Source: Datura wrightii (Eukaryota; Streptophyta; Magnoliopsida; Solanales; Solanaceae). From it: a stretch of 64,000 bases of DNA. Below, one piece after another: positions 41,001-51,687 of the stretch (its first letter is position 1; every line of letters begins with the position of its first letter). The stretch is taken from positions 131,753,001-131,817,000 of the forward strand of contig JASDFA010000010.1 of assembly GCA_035772735.1 (NCBI GenBank), given 5' to 3'. A program made the position numbers and the translations under genes. The notes under the pieces were generated by a model. The model made no database searches. It was not told the origin of the DNA and saw only the letters and a list, made by a program, of their open reading frames with translations.

Positions 41001-44000
41001 CCAAGAGAGGAGCAGAGTGCTTACTAGAGATTTGTGCTGCCGTAAAACTCAGTATTTGCATCCACAATAAAGAGGCAGCGCCCCCAGTAAAAGGACGTAA
41101 GTACACATAGAATAGTACTTGCATGAAGAGCAACCTGTATATGGAAAACAATGCAATACAATATAAATAACCATGTGAGAACTAATCATGAGTCAAGATA
41201 GATTTTATTTCAATAAAAACATTTAAATCAAGCTTAGATTTTAAATAAAAATAGCACATTTCTTAGAGTCTAGCCCAAGATAGGAAGGTAGGGATGTCGA
41301 GTATTAAAATAGAAGGGTCATTTGTAGTCTAGTGTTGTAGCACTTTTATGTGGTGTGTGTTTGGGTGGTGGTGGTGGTGGGGGGCATCTTCTCCTTATTT
41401 AGTAGTATAAGTTAGTATTTGCTTAGTATCTTATTCCTCTATTTTTACTACTACTTGTCGATTCATTTACCTTGTTCATCTTGCTATTTGCTGTCATTAT
41501 TTTTCCTTTTAATTCTGCTTTGATCAATCTTCTTTTGAGCCGAAGCCAACGACTTATCAGAAACAACCTCTCTAGCCCATTAAGGTCGGGGTAAAATCTG
41601 CATTCATCCTACCTCCCTAGAGTCCACTTGTGGGATTATACTAGGTTGGAGAATCTACTAACTGACATGACATTTGCCACAATGTCATCGACTGGCAAAG
41701 CTAGCTTAATTGTGGACCCCAAGATGGTAATTTACACTCTTACCTTGGCGGCTATTGGAACTTGGATCTGCTTATGTATAATAAATGCCATTAGAGAGAA
41801 TTTTGCATTACAGGTCTTTTTTGCTGAACTAACTAGCTGAGCCCCTTCCACAAAAGGGTGGGGTTGGTATTTTTGTTAGAAGTGGAGTGTTTATCATTCT
41901 GTAATTAGTTTTTGTTGTTCTCTAGTGCAAAAGTTCTGAAGGTTGAAGTTACTTATTGTTTTAGTAGAATGTTAAATTGGTTTAGAAGTATGGTTTAAAG
42001 TTTTATTTCCCGAGTTTTGGTTGGGTCAGTAGTCCATGTTTGGGTGGTATGGATAAAGAACTTTTGGTATTGTATTATTCATCTCGAGGATGAATTGGTT
42101 ATGCATGTTTGATCAACTAAAAGTAATTTTTGCCTACTATTAACAACGGATCTATACTTATTCATCAACATAATGCATGTTTAAATCTTACTTTTTTTTT
42201 TTGGAGGCTTCGTCTATTTAAGGTTAAATGTATGTACATCGTTAATGATAAAGTTGAAGCTCAATGAAAGTAACATGTTCACCTCCATTTTAGTATCGTT
42301 ATTATTGAATGTGATTGCCTGTTTATCATTAACAAGAGCATCAATTGACAAACACCGTTATTATATCACCATCTATTTGACATTTTGTTTGTTATTTTGT
42401 GAGAGTAGTTTTTAGAGTTAATGGTCAAAATCACACCCGAACTATCACTTTTTTGCGAGTTTCGCACCCAACTATTAGTTGTTCCTTTTTCCTACCTAAA
42501 CTATCACCATCTATGCGTTAAAATACACCTCAAAGTTGACTATAACAACTATCCGTTGTTATCGTTTTCTCCTGAAGTATAACTATCTACTCAACTAAAC
42601 GTGTTTTAATACATAGATGCTGATAGCTAATCTAAAAATAAAAAAATACATAGATGGTGATAGTTCAAGCAGGAAAACGGAACAAATGATAGTTGGGGTG
42701 TGAAACTCGTGAAAAAGTGATAGTTCAGGTGTGTTTTTGACCATTATCTCTAGTTTTACAAGAGTTCCAAACCTTGGAAGTTAATTTTTGTATTAATACT
42801 TTCCAACGAAAAATCTGGAAAGTTTATTATATACACTGGAAACACCGCAATATTAAACAGGCAATCACATTCAATTTTTGTTTGGTTCGAGGAAAAAAGG
42901 AGGAAACAATTTGGAGGTTTCAGTGGAAGATGTGGGAACTTTAAACTGTGAGTAAGGTTATGGGGAATTGGGACATCAATGATGCGTAGTTTTAAATATT
43001 GGTGGAGCAGCCAGACATGTTGTAGCTTTTCCAATTTCTCTTCCCACCCGTGGCACTATTTTCCTTACAGCATCTTGAGGACTGTCTTGTAATTCTCTGG
43101 CAGCTGCAATCTTTGTGTGATGTGAATCCTTGTGAACTTGCCGATGGACATGTGAGTTGCAGGTACTACTAGAAATAGAGATTTTTCCCACCGCAAATCA
43201 ATGGGAAATTTGTGTTATAAAACATGATTTTCCCATCCATTTCCCACCGAACCAATTCACTGGAAAAACACATGGTGGGAAACAGATTCTCACTGAAGTA
43301 GTGGGAAACTTCATGATTTTTCCATGTGAAAATACTACTATTTTTTCTTTTTTCACTGATATCGGTGGGAATCGCCACTTAATATTTTTCGGTGGGAAAT
43401 TTCAATTAGAAAATAGAGATTTTTTAGTAGTGAGGAAAATTATCAATACCCTGTCCTCCACAAGGTTCATAGTTTTTGTCTAACTTTACCATTTCTACTC
43501 TTCCGGGGACTGCTCTCTAGTACCTTCTCTGCAGTGATCAAGTCACTTTTATTTTGCTGTGATAGTTGTACCCTTTTAATAGCCAAATAATGTCCATTAC
43601 TCCAAAATTTTTGTTCAAGGTAAAATCTGAATGGTGCAATTATTTCTCTTCTTAATGAATGGAGAGGTGACATCACTGGTGGACAGGTAAAACAGAAGAA
43701 TGTTTGCAGATTCTTGAATGGAGAAGTTAACTTATGTATATTCCTGTATTGACAAATCATCAAGTTAGCCTTTTTGAATCAGTTTTGGCTGAGATAATCA
43801 ATCACCTGCTCCTATAATTTTTACATAACTGCATCTGTTTGAATTTCTTACTATTTGACTTATTTTCTTACGGGATTCCTTTAGCTATTCTGGTAGAAAC
43901 CTGTAATTTATCTAAGTAGACTCTCTCTTCTTTCCTCTTCTATTTTATTGTGTCTTAATACAGTTTCTGCAAAGCTAAGTTGTTTGCAAAGGTTGAGAAT

Positions 44001-47000
44001 GCTTTACATGGGTCAATATGCATTAAGTAAATTAGAGTTTCCTAATGTCATGATTTAGCTTCACTTGTTTTTGTTATATGTAACTCTAGTAACTACACTT
44101 ATCTTAGATAGAACACTCAAACTTTCAACATTTACTAGTACTTCTTAATTTATAAATTCCACAAGGATGGGTTATGATCCATATGGCCCCGATATCTGAT
44201 TTGCTTTGAGAGGTGTACCAGGATTGACAGCAAGAGTTGTCAAGTGTTTTTTCTCCATTTTCTTCTCCTTCTTTCTTTTGTTTGATGAGATTTTGTCATG
44301 AGTTCCAGAGCAGTTGGTAAGAAAACTTGTTGAGTTGCATTATTTTCAGAGGTACTTGGCCCTTGCACGTGCTCAATGCAAAACAAATACATGCAGTAAG
44401 GTTTGTCTAAGTTTTCATTTTCAGCATGCCTAAACTTGTCCAAGATAAGTGCTGAAGTGTGTCTACCACCTCATCTAAAAGTTTAAAATGTCATTAATTT
44501 ATTTTATTATGTTTAGATACCTCCCCCCTGTGGGCCCCACTCTTTTCTTGGGACAAGCACGTGGAAATGCTTTTTAGTAATCGGTGTAAGACTTGAATAC
44601 ATGATCTCTACTTGCTCTACTATGTTGAATTGTGTATACCTCATCTAATTTTCTTATAATCGAGAAAGGGCTTGCCACATGATCAAAATTCAGTGGATAA
44701 TAGACTTGCTCCTCCACTCTTTTCTACTTAGATATCGGGTTTTTTTGTGGTAGAGTTTGAATTAGTGACATGCTCCTGCCATACACATCATGTGTTGTGC
44801 TCTTGTCACTTGGCCAAAGCGTAGAGTGCAAGTGTCTTCCACCTCATCTAATTGTGTAACTGTTCCCAAAAAGGGTTTGTAAAGGTCTTAGACCTCCCTA
44901 TCAATTGCCTTAATTTTTGTGTTATATGTTCTAGTTCTCTTTCATGGTACAAGAGACGATCTTTAGGAAGTCCATTCTCACACTTGTAAATCACAAGGAT
45001 GTGAGGGAGGGTGTTGATTTATATAGTTTTCTCTGGTGGATTGTGTAAAGGTTTTCCAAAGAAATATTAAGGTCTTTTACCACTCTACTCATGTCTTTGA
45101 AGTTGTGTTCAGCAGATTGAACGCTCAAACTTTTTAACTATTAAATACAATAGAGTCTTTGTGGGTGACTAATTGGATAGTAGAAAAATGAGGTTGGGTA
45201 AATGACAAGTCAGTTGAAATGTGAACCTTGTCCGGAAAGAAGAAAAGAGTTTTTGATTTGTGTGATACATGAATTAGTTAGTTTATGTTTAGGATATTGG
45301 TGTAAGAATACATGTATGGTTGAATACATGTATTTGAGAAAAATAAGAATGAATAGAATTAAATGATGATTCATGTACTAAACTACATACATGCTAGGAT
45401 CGTCCTATAATTACCTAGATGTTATAGCCTTTTTTGATAAGTCAAAATGTAAGTCAAATTGATAGAAGTCCACTTGTCTTCAAAGAGAATCATTTATTGA
45501 AAAAACAAGTAGAGTGAAGCAAAGAAGAATGATTTCCCCCACTCGTTCTCAAGAAAGAATCTGAGTGATTCAAGAGTGTTTCTCCTCCGTGCCATTTAGT
45601 GATGTTACGCATGAGGAGGAGCTGGAAGTGAAGATTGATACACCAGGCATACTCAAGAGGGGAAGTTTCAAGTAGTATGAGGAGGAGCTGGAAGTGAAGA
45701 TTGATACACCAGGCATACTCAAGAGGGAAGGTTTCAAGTATCTTGGGTCTATAATTCATGAAAATGGGCAGATAGATGATGGCGTCGCACATCGTATTGG
45801 CGTCAGGTGGATGAAATAGAGGCTCATGTTTGGGGTACTATTTTGATAAGAATATGTTACCAAGGCTTAAAGGTAAGTTCTACAGAGTGATGGTTAGACC
45901 AACTTTATTGGATGGGGAAGAGTGCTGGCCAGTCAAGAACGCACACATTCAGAAGATGAAGGTGGCGGAGATGAGAATGCTCAGATGGATGTGTGGGCAC
46001 AGTAGGAGGCATAGGATTAGGAATGAAGTTATATTGGACAAGGTGAAAGTGGCCTCCATAGTGGACAAAATGAGGAAGCGAGGTTGAGATAGTTCTGGCA
46101 TGTGAAAAGAAGGTGCAAGAATGCTCCAGTGAGGTGTGAGAGGCAGATTATGATAGGTTTAAGGAGAAGCAGAGGTAGACTAAAAAAGAAATAGAGGAAG
46201 ATGATTAGACAAGACATAAACCATTTTCAGCTTACCAAGGACATTATCCTAGATAGTAAGGTATGTTGGTTGAGGATTAGGATAGAAAAGTAGTTGGTAG
46301 CCGAGTGGTGTTGTACTTTTTGTGGGAGAGGCAGGGGGCTAGTCTCCTCTACTCATCTTCTCCTTATTTAGTAGTATTATTCAGAGTGAAGGGTCAAAAA
46401 CATACTTAAAGTGTTTTGTCTTTTTGATTTTTTTAACTGAACTATCAAATGTTCACTTTTCCTACCTGAACCATCACCAAATATTTATCAAAACACACCT
46501 CAACTATCAGTTGCTCACTTTTTCTACCTGAAATATTATCATTGTTCAGATAGAAAAAGTGTTGAGGTGTTTTGATAAATATTTGTTATAGTTTTGGTAG
46601 AAAACTCACACACCTGATAGTTAGGTATGAAATTCAAAAAATCATAATACTTTAGGTGTGCTTTTACCCTTCACTCTATTATTTATTTATTCGCGTAATA
46701 TTTTATTCTTAATTTCTTACTATTATTGTTGCTTCATTTGTTTTGTATATCATGCTATTTTGCTGTCTTTGTCTCCCTTTAATCCTATTTTGATTATTTT
46801 CTTTGAGCTGAGGGTCTATTGGAAACAACCTTTCTATCCAAAAGATAGGGGTAAGGTTTGTGTACATCCTACACTCCTAAGACTCCAGTTGTGGAATTAT
46901 ACTTGACATGTTGTGGTAGAGTGCTTTTCCTCCCTTACTTTCCAACGTTTGGTATCAAAGCGACTTGTGGAGAATTCAAAGTTTCAAAAGATTCGAAAGA

Positions 47001-48895
47001 ATGAGTCTTTAGAAAAAAATGTATATGAGGAAAATAACTATTATAGCTATGAGAATGATGGTTGATAGAACATCAAAATATTGATGATAAGGTGGAACTA
47101 CGAAAATTTCAAAAGTTTAAAAGCTTTTGAAAGAACTTTTTTAAGGCAAGAAGCCCAACAAGGGTGTAGGCAACCTTTGATGAAGCAGTTGCTTGTGAAG
47201 TAGCTTCACAAAGATGAATCTTAAATAGAGAGGTAGTAGATGATATAGCTGCCATGCGAATGATGACTAGGGAAATCCACTCTCATCTATCAACGAATTG
47301 GCGAAGAGACGTCGAAGAAGGTTTCTTTTTATGAAATTCGAGAAAAGATGAAGATGAGTGACAATTCTGAAGAAAGTGATTAAGATGAAGATGATGATCA
47401 GGGGCGGATTTACTATGGAGGGAGGGGGTGCTAAGCCATCCGCACACCTTGACCAAAATGTTGTATATATACAAAATTTCTAAATATGTAAAGCGGGCAT
47501 CCGGAGGTTACATGTTTTTACACAACGCTTGAGATTGAGTGTGGTGTGATACATGAATTTAGTTAGTTACATAGGTGGATTTAGGATTTCTAGAATATGT
47601 TTTCACCACTAGAAAAAAGAAAAGAAAAGCAGTATTTAATAGGAATTGATCCCTAATCCTTTAGGTAAATCACTCAGCATTCAACCAAGTGTCCCATTTA
47701 GCCTTTTCAGAGCATGAGTGCGAGCAGATAATATTATATCAATTCTAGAAAATATATACATAAAATATCTATTTTTTGCGGGAAGACCACGAGTTCACGT
47801 GCACCATAATTTATATAGTAAATCCGCCCCTGGTTCATATATTTAAGATATTTGCAAGGTTACTTGTACAGTTGAATAAATGTATTTGAGAAAAAGAGAA
47901 ATCACTAGAATTAAATGACGACACATGTACTAAACTAGGTACAGGCTAGGATAGTGTTATAAATATCTAGATACTATAGTTATTCTTTGATAAACCTTAA
48001 TGCAAGTCAAGTTGGTAGAAGTCCCCTTGTCTTCAGAGAGAATCATTAGTTGAGAAAACAAGTAAAGTGAAGTAAAGAAAAATGATTTGCTCCACTTATC
48101 TTCAAAAAAAAATTTGAGTGATTCACAGTGCTTCTTCACCTCTAAGTTTTCTAAAAAAGTTGTTATTAACTTTAAAGGACTTGCGTTAATTGCGTGTCTC
48201 ATATTCTGAAGTTACTCACCATATACTTTGCAGTCAAATCGGGCAATATGATACCGTGACTCAATTATTTTTTAACTTTTCTTTTACCTATCAGATTGAG
48301 CTAAAATATTATTCTTATTTTTCCTAGAAAAGCTTATTATAGATGAGTGTTTCTTCTGATGTATAATTCCCCTATCCTATTGCTTTTAAGGTCTTTGGTT
48401 CAATTACTGGGGTTAGACTCATCATTGCGGCATTTCCAAACACAGGACGTGGACCTCGTTTGAACATTGACATCCACCAAGGTGCATTGATTGAAGGATG
48501 TTTGACATTTGCAATTGTTAGCATTTCACTTGGACTTTCCAGAAGTAGTCAAGCGAGTACCTTCATGAAGACGTGGATATCCAGTCTGTCGAAGCTGACT
48601 CTTCACATTCTTGGTTCTGATCTAACAGGGGGATGCATGAATCCAGCTTCTGTAAGTACTGCCCTTGTACTATAAAGTATATGTGTCTGGACATGATATA
48701 TATTGAGTTAAATACATTTTGTTGTAGGTGATGGGGTGGGCTTATGCGCGGGGGGATCATATTACTAAGGAGCATATACATGTTTATTGGCTTGCTCCAA
48801 TACAAGCAACTTTGTTGGCTGTTTGGACTTTCAATTTGCTATTTTCCCCACCCAAGGACGAAAAGGAGAAGAAGAAAGAGAAAAAGTCAGAATGA
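34769..48895 (+). CDS. SIP2-1: SIP2-type aquaporin (small basic intrinsic protein), three exons
   Basis: Joined exons 34769-35062, 48391-48651 and 48728-48895 encode 240 residues, the usual SIP length, with no stop or frameshift. Residues 71-73 are NPL, replacing the first NPA of aquaporins as in the SIP2 subgroup (SIP1 members have NPT or NPC). Residues 182-184 are the normal second NPA (GGCMNPASV). Hydrophobic segments fit a six-helix channel. The tail is Lys-rich (KDEKEKKKEKKSE), consistent with the ER location known for SIPs. All junctions are GT-AG and phase 0. Intron 1 is about 13.3 kb and full of transposons; intron 2 is 76 bp. I start at 34769 because the longer upstream frame has no ATG. 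Confidence 0.93.
35442..35446. repeat. Left target-site duplication of Copia element (CCTCT)
   Basis: CCTCT here and at 38480-38484; a perfect 5-bp duplication fixing the element ends. Confidence 0.93.
35447..35720 (+). repeat. 5' LTR of Copia element
   Basis: TGTTGGG...CCAACA. Hairpin TAAGTCGGC-CCA-GCCGACTTA (35470-35490) lies about 37 bp upstream of TATA box TATAAATA (35527-35534). An AATAAA signal (35575) lies within R/U5. Confidence 0.93.
35735..36526 (+). other. Copia leader, GC-rich
   Basis: Untranslated leader with many copies of GCAGCCGACC / GAGCAGC words. Overlapping open frames (35802-36218, 35909-36286) encode Ser/Arg/Ala/Gln-rich low-complexity products and are not credited as genes. 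Confidence 0.6.
36527..37950 (+). pseudogene. Copia gag-protease, frameshifted
   Basis: Begins MVEDGKYRIEKFDDADFSWW at 36527. A one-base loss near 36624 (KELTW for the expected frame) moves reading to 36628-37950. Gag helical core: MEALSNMYEKPSAANK, FLIRELVNTKMKEGSSV. The zinc knuckle reads YWTCKEVGHFRNQC: the first Cys of CX2CX4HX4C is Tyr, so it is damaged. The protease site is VMDSGSSFHATHN (about 37337), followed by the LKDVRVIPSLKKRLISVG and RGKKRSSLYMV blocks that normally lead into integrase. The frame then drifts into basic sequence and stops. Confidence 0.88.
38206..38479 (+). repeat. 3' LTR of Copia element
   Basis: 274 bp; keeps the 9-bp hairpin and TATAAATA box unchanged. Confidence 0.93.
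39776..40640 (-). mobile_element. LTR fragment, minus strand (TGTCACACCC end)
   Basis: Starts tgtcacaccctgaacctatg...ggtgccataacttggccgag, the reverse of the ...GTGACA end common to Solanaceae gypsy LTRs (compare 31773 and 40641). No primer site is next to it. The right limit is uncertain; (TATATGTG)n at 40549-40564. Confidence 0.5.
40641..41270 (-). mobile_element. LTR fragment, minus strand (TGTCACGCCC end)
   Basis: Starts tgtcacgccctaaatcc and carries the gtgacaaactggttgctgatgccttaac block, parallel to 39776 but diverged. Immediate adjacency suggests nested insertion. Right limit approximate. Confidence 0.5.
41278..41645 (+). mobile_element. RTE LINE 3' remnant with TS-SINE-like tail
   Basis: Matches 46255-46380 plus 46677-46925 ('cttctccttatttagtagtat', 'tgctgtcattatttttcctttt', 'aaacaacctctct'). 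Ends ggggtaaaatctgcattcatcctacctccctagagtccacttgtgggattatac, the tail shared by Solanaceae TS SINEs and RTE LINEs. Confidence 0.7.
42415..42750. mobile_element. Foldback MITE 1 (336 bp)
   Basis: Terminal inverted repeats of about 38 bp: GAGTTAATGGTCAAAATCAC at the left and the complement of GAGATAATGGTCAAAAACAC at the right. Both continue into AACTATCACTTTTT. TA flanks both sides. The inner parts also pair (atcaccatctatgcgtt / acatagatggtgat), so the whole element can fold. Superfamily not assigned. Confidence 0.85.
42976..43163 (-). pseudogene. Unrecognised exon-like fragment
   Basis: On the minus strand the open stretch reads VHKDSHHTKIAAARELQDSP then VRKIVPRVGREIGKATTCLA, a soluble protein-like composition unlike the surrounding AT-rich intron. 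It is cut at 43163 by the CACTA MITE. I do not recognise the family. It may be a captured exon or chance. Confidence 0.25.
43164..43432. mobile_element. CACTA-type MITE (269 bp)
   Basis: The right end ...TTTTTTAGTAGTG is the complement of CACTACTAAAAAA. The left end is TACTACTAGAAATAGAG (first base C to T). Sub-terminal AATAGAGATTTTT is shared by both ends. 3-bp duplication AGG at 43161-43163 and 43433-43435, the usual CACTA target size. The interior has repeated GGTGGGAAA / TTTCCCACC words. No transposase. Confidence 0.88.
45240..45595 (+). repeat. Dispersed repeat X, copy 1
   Basis: Contains tgtgatacatgaattagtta...gaatacatgtatttgag...aattaaatgatgattcatgtactaaacta...cttgtcttcaaagagaatcat...cttctcctc-like end. 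A diverged second copy lies at 47541-48150. Probably an LTR or solo-element fragment; type unknown. Confidence 0.6.
45611..45726 (+). repeat. Tandem duplication inside LINE (66-bp period)
   Basis: A 50-bp segment starting atgaggaggagctggaagtg occurs at 45611-45660 and again, identical, at 45677-45726. Similar but not identical 16-bp spacers follow each copy. Confidence 0.93.
46384..46676. mobile_element. Foldback MITE 2 (293 bp), related to MITE 1
   Basis: Inverted ends GAGTGAAGGGTCAAAAACAT and the complement of GAGTGAAGGGTAAAAGCACA. The interior pairs 'cacctcaactatcag' with 'gttgaggtgttttgataaatat'. Shares the GGTCAAAAACAC...AACTATC layout of MITE 1. Inserted in the LINE 3' UTR. Confidence 0.85.
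47399..47832. mobile_element. hAT-like foldback with 18-bp perfect inverted ends
   Basis: CAGGGGCGGATTTACTAT at 47399-47416 is the exact complement of 47815-47832. CAGGGGCGG-type ends are common in Solanaceae hAT-derived MITEs. The interior is not simple: 47541-47573 belongs to repeat X, and 'aggtggatttagg' at 47575 looks like another, diverged end. It may be two overlapping copies, one inserted in repeat X (gttacata / gttcatat flanks). Confidence 0.65.
47541..48150 (+). repeat. Dispersed repeat X, copy 2 (interrupted)
   Basis: Parts 47541-47573 and 47833-48150 align with 45240-45595 (caagtcaagttggtagaagtcc...cttgtcttcagagagaatcat). The gap is the hAT-like insertion. Ends about 240 bp before exon 2 of the SIP2-type gene. 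Confidence 0.6.
48391..48651 (+). CDS. SIP2-1: SIP2-type gene, exon 2
   Basis: 87 codons (VFGSITGVRL ... GGCMNPAS) with the middle helices and the second NPA box. Donor TCT|GTAAGT at 48652. Confidence 0.94.
48728..48895 (+). CDS. SIP2-1: SIP2-type gene, exon 3
   Basis: 55 codons plus TGA (VMGWAYARGDHITKEHIHVYW ... Lys-rich tail). Acceptor TTGTAG ends at 48727. The last helix WLAPIQATLLAVWTFNLLF is intact. Confidence 0.94.
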   Translation: MMGWAYARGDHITKEHIHVYWLAPIQATLLAVWTFNLLFSPPKDEKEKKKEKKSE

Positions 48896-49800
48896 AGGGG
48901 GGTTCCTGAATTATTGGTCATTATTCAATTTGAAATCTGTATCTATTGTGTCTTTTCTGGTTCAGAAACTACATGCATGGACTTACTTCTCTTTCTTTTC
49001 AAAACTTAATTTGTATAGTGTTAAGTTTAGGGATGTATTTTGTCTCAATGTAATAATAATCCTCCCCGGACCTCCCCTCTGTGTTTGAATTCTTGATGAA
49101 AATCCCTTATCTATGTAGGTTTGAATTAATATGGTTTTGATTGTTGTCTTGGGGTAGGTTGCCTACTAATTTTTGAGCGGTGGTCAAAAGTCCTTTATGT
49201 GTAGACAGACAGTAGATCTAATGGCACACGGAGATGGAGTTTATTGTCTAATAGCTTAAAACTGAACCGGTTATTTTAACGCGTATATATATTGGTACAT
49301 TAGAATTTTTTTATTTTATATATATATATGTATATATATGTATATATGTATATATGTATATATATGTATATATGTATATATATGTATATATGTATATATG
49401 TTTGTGTGTGAAAATTCATAATTTTAAAAAGTTTAATGAGTCACGTAAATTTAAATTTTGAATCTACCGCCAAGTGGTCATGGATATGACTGTATTGATG
49501 ACGAGGCTGAAAATTACAGCTTGTATATGAAACAGTTGAAATTTGATTTGCGTGGAATTTGTAACAACACCCTATCTCTCCAGGAGCTATGTGATCCAAT
49601 TAAGAACACTATTGTTCAGTAATACTCAATGGAATCTTTGGTTCATAGAGTATTTCAAGGGCTGAAATTTATTATATAACTTAGCCTTGCCAAAAAAAGA
49701 AGAACTTGATCAGAAAATTAAAGAATTATAAAACCTAAAAACGACCACTTGATATAACATGCCTCCGTGTTGCTCTTACTGGAATACTATGCAATGCATC
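48896..49800 (+). other. 3' UTR and downstream DNA of the SIP2-type gene
   Basis: About 200 bp of U-rich 3' UTR to near 49090, with aataataat (49051) as a possible polyadenylation signal. Then unassigned AT-rich DNA, with a TATATATG-type microsatellite at 49314-49402. Confidence 0.45.
49314..49402. repeat. TATATATG / TATG microsatellite
   Basis: Compound (TA)n-TG repeat, about 90 bp, downstream of the gene. Confidence 0.9.
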
Positions 49801-51650
49801 AGATGGAGGGTTGTTGCTTCCAAATGCATATTCAAGCATACATGATCGTATAATTAATATACTAATTGAATATCAAATCCATAGAGATTTAAAATTAATT
49901 ATTAATTAAATTAAATTTAATGCTAATAATTTATTCAAGCAATTAAACTTCAAAGTTATAGTTATGAGCTAACTAAAATAAAAATAAAAAGAAAGCAAAT
50001 AATGACCTTCGCATAGTTGATTTACTAATTCTATTCAGTTATTAAACTATTTCCTCTTAATTTGAATTATCGATGATTGCCACACTCCGACTTCTAACTC
50101 TCCTCAGATCAAAACTCCATTTTAAAATTATGTTTAAAATATATTTATAAGTATAAAAGAAATGCTGGGTAAAATAACCAAATTCAAAATAATTTCGAAA
50201 AAATTGAATCCGGAAATATTGTTGAACGCGCTGCGCTTGGCAAAGCAACCAAACTGGACACGACACTGAACTCGCCGCGGTGGCTATCGTTCTCAAATTC
50301 TTCTGCTGCTCCACATCAGAATTCTTTTTCTCTTCAATATCTTTGCTCATTCGTTGTCTTTCATATGTCTTCAATTTGGGGGAGAGCTTTAACATAGTGT
50401 CTGCTACAAAAATTTTCCTTCTTCTTCTTAATTTTTTGTTTTTATTCAATTTTGCTCCAAATCTTTTCATCCTTAAACTACTTTATTCTCTACATTAAGA
50501 TATAGTATCAAGCACAACTTTTATTATAATTGATACTGAAAAAATAATTAAAATTATTAAATTGTGAGGCAAATAATAATTAAATTATATGCATATTTTA
50601 GCCAAACATTACCACCCCACACTTAAACTTTGTATTTCTGGAGCAAGCACTAAACCAATCTCATTAAATCAAGCTGGAGAACCATCACTTTGATTGATAC
50701 CAACAATTTGGTCCTATGACAACTCATAACATCAAATATACACTTCCCGATCTTCATGCAACACATACAGGTCAACAAAATCAAATGACAAAATTTCTAA
50801 CCTCCTGACCTTAGAGACAAATTCTAATTCATCAAATTTAAACTCGCTCACCTACAGTATCAAAAAAAGCTAATAATATCATCTATCTATCATGAAACAA
50901 GTGCCCGCACAGTAAGAAATAATTCACACTCAAATCAAAAGAATTGAATGTAATTTAGGGACTTAGCATCAAAGATCAAACTCCCACACTTACAAAAGAA
51001 TTCACATGTATGAGGAAAGAACCATATGCTTGCTCATTATGTACATATCTACTAATTAAGCATGATCAAATAGAGTCAAATAGGATTTTAACAGGATGTA
51101 ATGTTGTCTAGGGAACGGGTAGGACAACTATATATTAATGAATTACAGTTCTCTAAGAACTTTGGACTTTCTAGACATCATCACCCATTATCTTCATCTC
51201 TTTATTTTCAGCTCTCTCTTCGCTAATTATTTCACAAGTATTTTTCTCATATCAAGAATTTTAGTCATTTTTCAAAGGATTTTCATTCTTTATTTTGTGT
51301 CATATTCATTTTAAGAGGACCTTTTCATCACTTTGCAGCTATCGATTGTCAAGTTTCTCCACTTAAGCACCCTTTCTTCAAATTTAACAATATTATCTCA
51401 GTATAAGTTACAATGCTTAAGGAGACAAGGTGAAAAGAGCTAGGAATTCAAACAAATCGGTCAAGGAAAAAAATACAACTACCAAATGAAAGGCTATAGG
51501 ATCAAAGGGCTAACTAGTAGTAATATTATCTGAAAAGGCTAAAATTCACAAGACATATCAATGAAATCCTATTAACATCTTCTAAACATCGCAACACCAT
51601 TATTTTTCTTCAATGACATACAGGACAAGTTCTAGACTAAAATACAAAAC

Positions 51651-51687
<37 letters not shown>

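Larger units (their letters stand above)
45596..46925 (+). mobile_element. RTE-type LINE 3' part, interrupted by MITE 2
   Basis: Truncated 5' end. Codes the end of an RTE reverse transcriptase: PGILKREGFKYLGSIIHENG (about 45700-45775), then after a stop LKGKFYRVMVRPTLLDGEECW and MRMLRWMCGHSRRHRIRNE (45857-46040). Several stops follow. The 3' UTR is split by MITE 2 (46384-46676) and resumes to a TS-SINE-like tail (ggggtaaggtttgtgtacatcctac..., 46845-46920). Confidence 0.82.
35063..48390 (+). other. Giant intron 1 of the SIP2-type gene (13,328 bp)
   Basis: Bounded by GT (35063) and TTTTAAG (ends 48390). Contains a Copia element, LTR fragments, two RTE LINE remnants, four MITE-like elements and a duplicated ~330-bp sequence, listed separately. 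Unassigned stretches with nothing recognised: 35063-35441, 38485-39775, 41646-42414, 43436-45240, 46925-47398, 48150-48390. Confidence 0.88.

Noticed and set aside
48744..49088. 114-residue plus-strand open frame over exon 3
   Set aside because: Wrong frame of the aquaporin exon and its 3' UTR.
50057..50470. 137-residue minus-strand open frame
   Set aside because: Basic, low-complexity, lies in a decayed LTR, with no recognisable domain.
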